Shown: in pieces, positions 60,485-64,000 of the stretch
How the letters are laid out: each line of letters starts with the position of its first letter
Position numbering within the stretch: position 1 is the first letter of the stretch
Source of the DNA: Woeseiaceae bacterium
GTDB taxonomy: Bacteria; Pseudomonadota; Gammaproteobacteria; Steroidobacterales; Woeseiaceae
Assembly: GCA_021773035.1 (NCBI GenBank)
Contig: JAJFKU010000016.1
Location: 62,001-126,000 of the forward strand
Reading direction: 5' to 3'
DNA length: 64,000 bases
Program-made: the position numbers and the translations under genes
Notes under the pieces: generated by a model
The model's database searches: none
What the model saw: only the letters and a program-made list of their open reading frames with translations
What the model was told of the DNA's origin: nothing

Positions 60485-61042
60485 CTATATCTCCATCAGC
60501 TCAGATTCTTTTTCAGCCAGGACCGCGTCCACCTGGGCAACGTGTTTATCGGTAATATCCTGGATCTCGCTCTCACCGCGACGTTCGTCGTCCTCACCGA
60601 TCATCTTTTCCTTCAACAGCTCCTTGACGTCGTGCAGCGCATCGCGGCGGATATTTCTGATCGCAATGCGACCACCCTCGGCCTCGTTTCTAACCACCCG
60701 GATCATGTCTTTGCGCCGCTCTTCGGTTAACGCCGGCAACGGTACGCGAATAACGGTGCCGGCCGTCGCCGGATTCAGCCCCAGGTCAGAGGTCATGATC
60801 GCCTTCTCAATAGGCTGAACCATGTCTTTTTCCCACGGCGTAACGATCAGCGTACGAGAGTCCTCGATACCGACATTAGACACCTGGCTCAGCGGTACGT
60901 GGCTGCCGTAGTACTCCACGGTGACGTGGTCCAGCAGACTGGTGTGTGCCCGGCCGGTGCGAATTTTTGTCAGCTCCTGCCGCAGAGCCGCCACACTTTT
61001 CGCCATTCTGGCGCCCGCGTCTTTCTTGATTTCATCCAGCAC
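60485..61042 (-). CDS. frr: Ribosome recycling factor
   Basis: Splits post-termination ribosomes with EF-G. The 185-residue protein has the long three-helix domain ([20 protein letters not shown]) and the domain II strand [16 protein letters not shown], ending in a helix with the [15 protein letters not shown] region. The start is GTG. It follows pyrH by 35 bases. Confidence 0.97.
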   Translation of the reverse strand: MLDEIKKDAGARMAKSVAALRQELTKIRTGRAHTSLLDHVTVEYYGSHVPLSQVSNVGIEDSRTLIVTPWEKDMVQPIEKAIMTSDLGLNPATAGTVIRVPLPALTEERRKDMIRVVRNEAEGGRIAIRNIRRDALHDVKELLKEKMIGEDDERRGESEIQDITDKHVAQVDAVLAEKESELMEI

Positions 61043-61077
61043 GATCGACTGCCCTCTGTCTTGTTGTCAGCGCCCCG

Positions 61078-61800
61078 TCAGGCCGTGACTACCGTTCCAA
61101 TCTGGTCGCCCGACATCGCCTGCAGCAACGCGTTCGCCTGCGTCAGATCGAACACTCGCAGCGGCAGGTTATTGTCACGGCACATTACAATTGCGGTCGC
61201 GTCCATGACCGACAGTTTGTCCGCCAGTACAGTATCGTAGGACACGGTGTCGTAACGTTTCGCATCCGGATTACTCATCGGATCGGCGTCGTAAACGCCG
61301 TCGACTTTGGTCGCCTTAAGCAACACATCCGCACCAATTTCGATAGCGCGCAGACTCGCAGCGGTATCCGTAGTAAAGAAGGGATTGCCGGTTCCGGCGG
61401 CCAGTATGACGACACGGCCCTTCTCCAGATGTCGGACCGCGCGACGGCGGATATAGTCCTCACAGACTTCGTTGATCTGCAACGCCGACATCACTCGCGC
61501 GAACACGTCCAGTGACTCGAGCGCATCCTGTATCGCAAGTGCGTTCATCACGGTAGCGAGCATCCCCATATAGTCGCCCGTGACTCTGTCCATGCCGGCA
61601 CGCGCCAGACCGGCTCCGCGAAAAATATTGCCACCGCCAACGACGATGGCAATTTCCACACCCGTAGCACGGGCGGTCGCGATTTCGGCGGCTATGCGTT
61701 GAATAACTTTCGGCTCAATGCCGTAGTCCAGTTCCCCCATCAGCGCTTCACCGCTGAGTTTCAGCAATACACGACGATACTGAACCGGACTGTCACTCAT
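61078..61800 (-). CDS. pyrH: UMP kinase PyrH
   Basis: Hexameric bacterial UMP kinase of 240 residues. Motifs are [14 protein letters not shown] at the start, [29 protein letters not shown] and [10 protein letters not shown]. It lies 93 bases after tsf; in that gap I see no terminator or promoter worth naming. Confidence 0.97.
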   Translation of the reverse strand: MSDSPVQYRRVLLKLSGEALMGELDYGIEPKVIQRIAAEIATARATGVEIAIVVGGGNIFRGAGLARAGMDRVTGDYMGMLATVMNALAIQDALESLDVFARVMSALQINEVCEDYIRRRAVRHLEKGRVVILAAGTGNPFFTTDTAASLRAIEIGADVLLKATKVDGVYDADPMSNPDAKRYDTVSYDTVLADKLSVMDATAIVMCRDNNLPLRVFDLTQANALLQAMSGDQIGTVVTA

Positions 61801-61893
61801 AGAATATCCTTTTGGCGGCCGCTGATTCTAGCGCATTCCTCGATAGAGGTCCCCACTAAGATCAATGGCTTAAGCGAGATTTCTCGGGCAGCG

Positions 61894-62772
61894 CTACGAG
61901 CTGGCGCTATTTACCTGAGCCATTACCTCTTCAACGAAGTTGTCTGCTTTCTTCTCGATACCTTCCCCGACCTCGAAGCGCACGAACGAGGAAACGCTGG
62001 CATTGTTCGTCTTCAACAATGCGCCGACACTGACCTTGTCGTCTTTGACGAAGGTCTGCCCGACGAGCGTAATTTCCTTGAGAAACTTGGCTATGCGCCC
62101 TGCAATCATCTTCTCGATGATTTCCGCTGGCTTCCCGGACTCCGCAGCCTGCTCGGAGAAAATACGCTTTTCTCGCTCCAGGATATCTGCCGAAACACCG
62201 GACTCGTCGATGCAGGAAGGATTGATCGCAGCAACGTGCATCGCAATGTCACGCGCCAACTCTTCATCACCGCCGTCAAGCGCGACGATTGCTCCGATCC
62301 TGGCACCGTGCGTATAGAAACCGATGGGTCCCGAGTTATCGACGATCGAGATACGGCGAACCGATATGTTCTCGCCGACCTTCGTGACTAAGTCGGTGCG
62401 CGCTTCTTCAACACTCCTGCCATCACCAATATCTGCTGCGGCCAATGCTGAAACGTCGCTGGTACCGGATGCCAGAGCAGCCTTCGCCACCGCTTCCGCA
62501 AAACCGACAAAATTTTCGTCCTTGGCAACGAAGTCCGTCTCTGAGTTCACTTCGGCGATGACCGCTTTCGAGCCGTCGCGACTGACGATTACACGACCAT
62601 CGGCAGCTACGCGCCCGGCCTTCTTATCAGCCTTCGCCTGGCCTGAGGTACGCAATGCCTCCGCAGCCGCGTCGAGATCACCCGATGTTTCAACCAGCGC
62701 TTTCTTGCACTCCATCATGCCGGCGCCGGTGCGCTCACGAAGTTCCTTGACCATAGATGCTGTGATAGACAT
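61894..62772 (-). CDS. tsf: Elongation factor Ts
   Basis: GDP/GTP exchange factor for EF-Tu, 292 residues. The UBA-like start has LRERTGAGMMECKKALVE, followed by AEVNSETDFVAKDENFVGFA, the TDFV motif contacting EF-Tu, and the dimerisation domain. It is 3 bases from rpsB, the usual pair. Confidence 0.98.
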   Translation of the reverse strand: MSITASMVKELRERTGAGMMECKKALVETSGDLDAAAEALRTSGQAKADKKAGRVAADGRVIVSRDGSKAVIAEVNSETDFVAKDENFVGFAEAVAKAALASGTSDVSALAAADIGDGRSVEEARTDLVTKVGENISVRRISIVDNSGPIGFYTHGARIGAIVALDGGDEELARDIAMHVAAINPSCIDESGVSADILEREKRIFSEQAAESGKPAEIIEKMIAGRIAKFLKEITLVGQTFVKDDKVSVGALLKTNNASVSSFVRFEVGEGIEKKADNFVEEVMAQVNSASS

Positions 62773-62775
62773 GGA

Positions 62776-63795
62776 CTAGTCCTCCGCTTTCTCGTCGGCT
62801 TCAGGCTCGGCTGCTGCCTTCTTCTCGGTTTTCTTCGCGACTGTCGGCGCCGCCTCGTCTGCGGGCGCCGGCTTTGCTTCTACCGCCGCTTCTGCCGCTT
62901 TTTCGCCGGCTGGCGACGCTGCGTCATCGGTCTTTTTTTCCGCGGCTGTTTGCGCAGCATTCTCGGACGACTTCTTGGCCGGTGCCTTCCTGACGGCAGC
63001 CTTTTTCTTCTTGGCAGTCTTTTTCGCCGGTTTCTTCTTCGCCCGGGCCTTCTTAACGTTGCCCTCTTCGTCCAGTTCGACAAAATCGTCATCGCCAAGC
63101 GCCACCTCAGGCAACGATGACTTACCGTCCAGTACGGCATCCGCAATGACGGCCGCGTACAGCTCAATGGCACGCATGGCGTCGTCGTTACCGGGAATCA
63201 CGTAGTCGACACCTTCGGGCGAACAGTTGGTGTCAACGATGGCGACAACTGGAATGCCCAGCTTCCTGGCTTCGCGAATGGCGATGTCTTCGTGATCGAC
63301 GTCGACCACAAACAGCACATCGGGCACGGTTCGCATCTCCTTGATACCACCAAGGCTGCGCTCCAGCTTTTCCTGCTCGCGGCTGAGGCCGAGAACCTCT
63401 TTCTTCGTCAAACCCTCGAAGGTACCGTCTTCGGCCATCTGCTCAAGCGTCGTCAGACGCTTTACCGACTGGCGAATGGTTTTGTAGTTCGTCAGCATGC
63501 CGCCAAGCCAGCGCTGGCAAACAAACGGCATCTCACAACGCTTGGCGTGTGTCTGTACCGCCTCACGCGCAGCACGCTTGGTGCCGACGAACAGCACTTT
63601 ACCGCCATCGGAGACCGTTGCCTTAACAAAAGCACAGGCTTCGCGCGCAAGCGGCAAGCTCTTTTCGAGGTTGATAATGTGGATTTTGTTACGTTCGCCA
63701 AAGATGTAGGGTGACATCTTCGGATTCCAGTAACGGGTCTGATGACCAAAATGCACGCCAGCCTCTAGCATCTGGCGCATAGTAACGTCTGCCAT
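62776..63795 (-). CDS. rpsB: 30S ribosomal protein S2 with long charged tail
   Basis: Small-subunit protein of 339 residues. The S2 core ([19 protein letters not shown] to about residue 230) has the signatures [12 protein letters not shown] and [20 protein letters not shown]. Beyond it lies a tail of about 109 residues rich in Lys, Ala, Glu and Pro, with a basic first half ([20 protein letters not shown]) and an acidic-Ala second half, so the protein is about 98 residues longer than the E. coli one. The tail is probably disordered. The core is certain; the tail's role is unknown. Confidence 0.97.
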   Translation of the reverse strand: MADVTMRQMLEAGVHFGHQTRYWNPKMSPYIFGERNKIHIINLEKSLPLAREACAFVKATVSDGGKVLFVGTKRAAREAVQTHAKRCEMPFVCQRWLGGMLTNYKTIRQSVKRLTTLEQMAEDGTFEGLTKKEVLGLSREQEKLERSLGGIKEMRTVPDVLFVVDVDHEDIAIREARKLGIPVVAIVDTNCSPEGVDYVIPGNDDAMRAIELYAAVIADAVLDGKSSLPEVALGDDDFVELDEEGNVKKARAKKKPAKKTAKKKKAAVRKAPAKKSSENAAQTAAEKKTDDAASPAGEKAAEAAVEAKPAPADEAAPTVAKKTEKKAAAEPEADEKAED

Positions 63796-63900
63796 ATCGA
63801 TTTCTCCGGGTTAGGCCTCCGCATACCCCATCGCACAACCCCTTTTCAACAGGGCACCCAGTACGACGTGTCGGTATACGTGTGAAGTAGTGTCACTATC

Positions 63901-63914
63901 GGCAACTAGTTGCC
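63901..63914. repeat. 14-bp perfect palindrome in the rpsB leader
   Basis: GGCAACTAGTTGCC lies just after the expected transcription start of the rpsB promoter. It could be an operator or part of a leader-RNA fold of the kind used for S2 autoregulation. Confidence 0.5.
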
Positions 63915-63928
63915 AGTAGCGCGCGCGC

Positions 63929-63957
63929 TTTATACCATAGCCGGCCGCGCTCAACAA
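63929..63957 (-). promoter_or_regulatory. Sigma-70 promoter of rpsB
   Basis: Minus strand TTGTTG (63952-63957), a 17-base spacer, then TATAAA (63929-63934), followed by a GC-rich discriminator GCGCGCGC. This layout is typical of stringently controlled ribosomal protein promoters. The leader would be about 125 bases long. Confidence 0.7.
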
Positions 63958-63987
63958 CGCGGAAGGCTAGAGAAATTCACAGACACC

Positions 63988-64000
63988 GGGGTCAGAGCCC
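63988..64000. repeat. GGGGTCAGAGCCC motif at the window edge
   Basis: Short repeat-like sequence at the end of the window, nearly identical to GGGGTTCAGAGCCC at 35552-35565. It may continue outside the window; its nature is unclear. Confidence 0.35.

Overview
The window reads as a chromosomal segment of a moderately GC-rich gammaproteobacterium. The evidence is conserved gene order: mfd-csiV-MTIP-nagZ, the rpoE-rseABC-lepA-lepB-rnc-era-recO-pdxJ-acpS cluster, recJ-prfB-lysS, surE-pcm-nlpD-rpoS, and the long rpsB-tsf-pyrH-frr-uppS-cdsA-rseP-bamA-skp-lpxD-lpxA-lpxB-rnhB-dnaE-accA-tilS-pyrG-kdsA-eno-ftsB-truD block. From memory the order matches Pseudomonas/Xanthomonas-type genomes most closely. 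An RpfE-like gene beside recJ and a DUF1674 gene beside sdhC point to a lineage outside Enterobacterales. I cannot name the genus. The window holds no rRNA, tRNA, CRISPR array, insertion sequence or prophage that I can recognise.

Layout. 1-6.4 kb: 5'-truncated mfd and csiV on +, facing a PAS/degenerate-GGDEF protein, methylthioinosine phosphorylase and nagZ on -. 6.4-18.1 kb (-): rlmD, a PolB-like exonuclease, then the sigma-E/lepA/rnc/era operon region. 18.3-23.2 kb: a complex II cluster, DUF1674(SDHAF4-like)-sdhC-sdhD-sdhA-sdhB-sdhE-ygfX on -, with ygfZ divergent. 23.2-29.8 kb: the only accessory-looking stretch: a methyltransferase, a Tat-exported nitronate-monooxygenase-like flavoprotein, an AhpD-like protein, a divergent HxlR regulator with a clear inverted-repeat operator, several small membrane proteins, a decayed gene, a nucleotidyltransferase and a ParB-fold protein. 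29.8-35.6 kb: lysS, prfB with its programmed frameshift, recJ, an RpfE-like gene and a divergent DUF498 gene. 35.6-41.1 kb: rpoS-nlpD-yqaA-pcm-surE, smr, truD, ftsB. 41.1-63.8 kb (-): eno back to rpsB.

How the genes work together. Most of the window is core information processing (RNase III, Era, RF2, LysRS, EF4, S2, EF-Ts, RRF, DnaE, RecJ, RecO, Mfd) and envelope assembly (BamA, Skp, RseP, RseA/B/C, LpxA/B/D, CdsA, UppS, KdsA, LepB, NagZ), with the sigma-E regulator and its site-2 protease both present.

The most interesting signals are (i) complex II and four of its maturation or Fe-S maintenance factors gathered in one place; (ii) absence of ispD/ispF, dxr, fabZ, nadB and mucD from the intervals they usually occupy, the isoprenoid genes being missing from both usual places; (iii) the HxlR/AhpD/flavoprotein redox module with a 35-bp dyad operator; and (iv) a ~109-residue Lys/Ala/Glu-rich tail on ribosomal protein S2. 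I did not find a clearly new multi-gene system such as a defence island.
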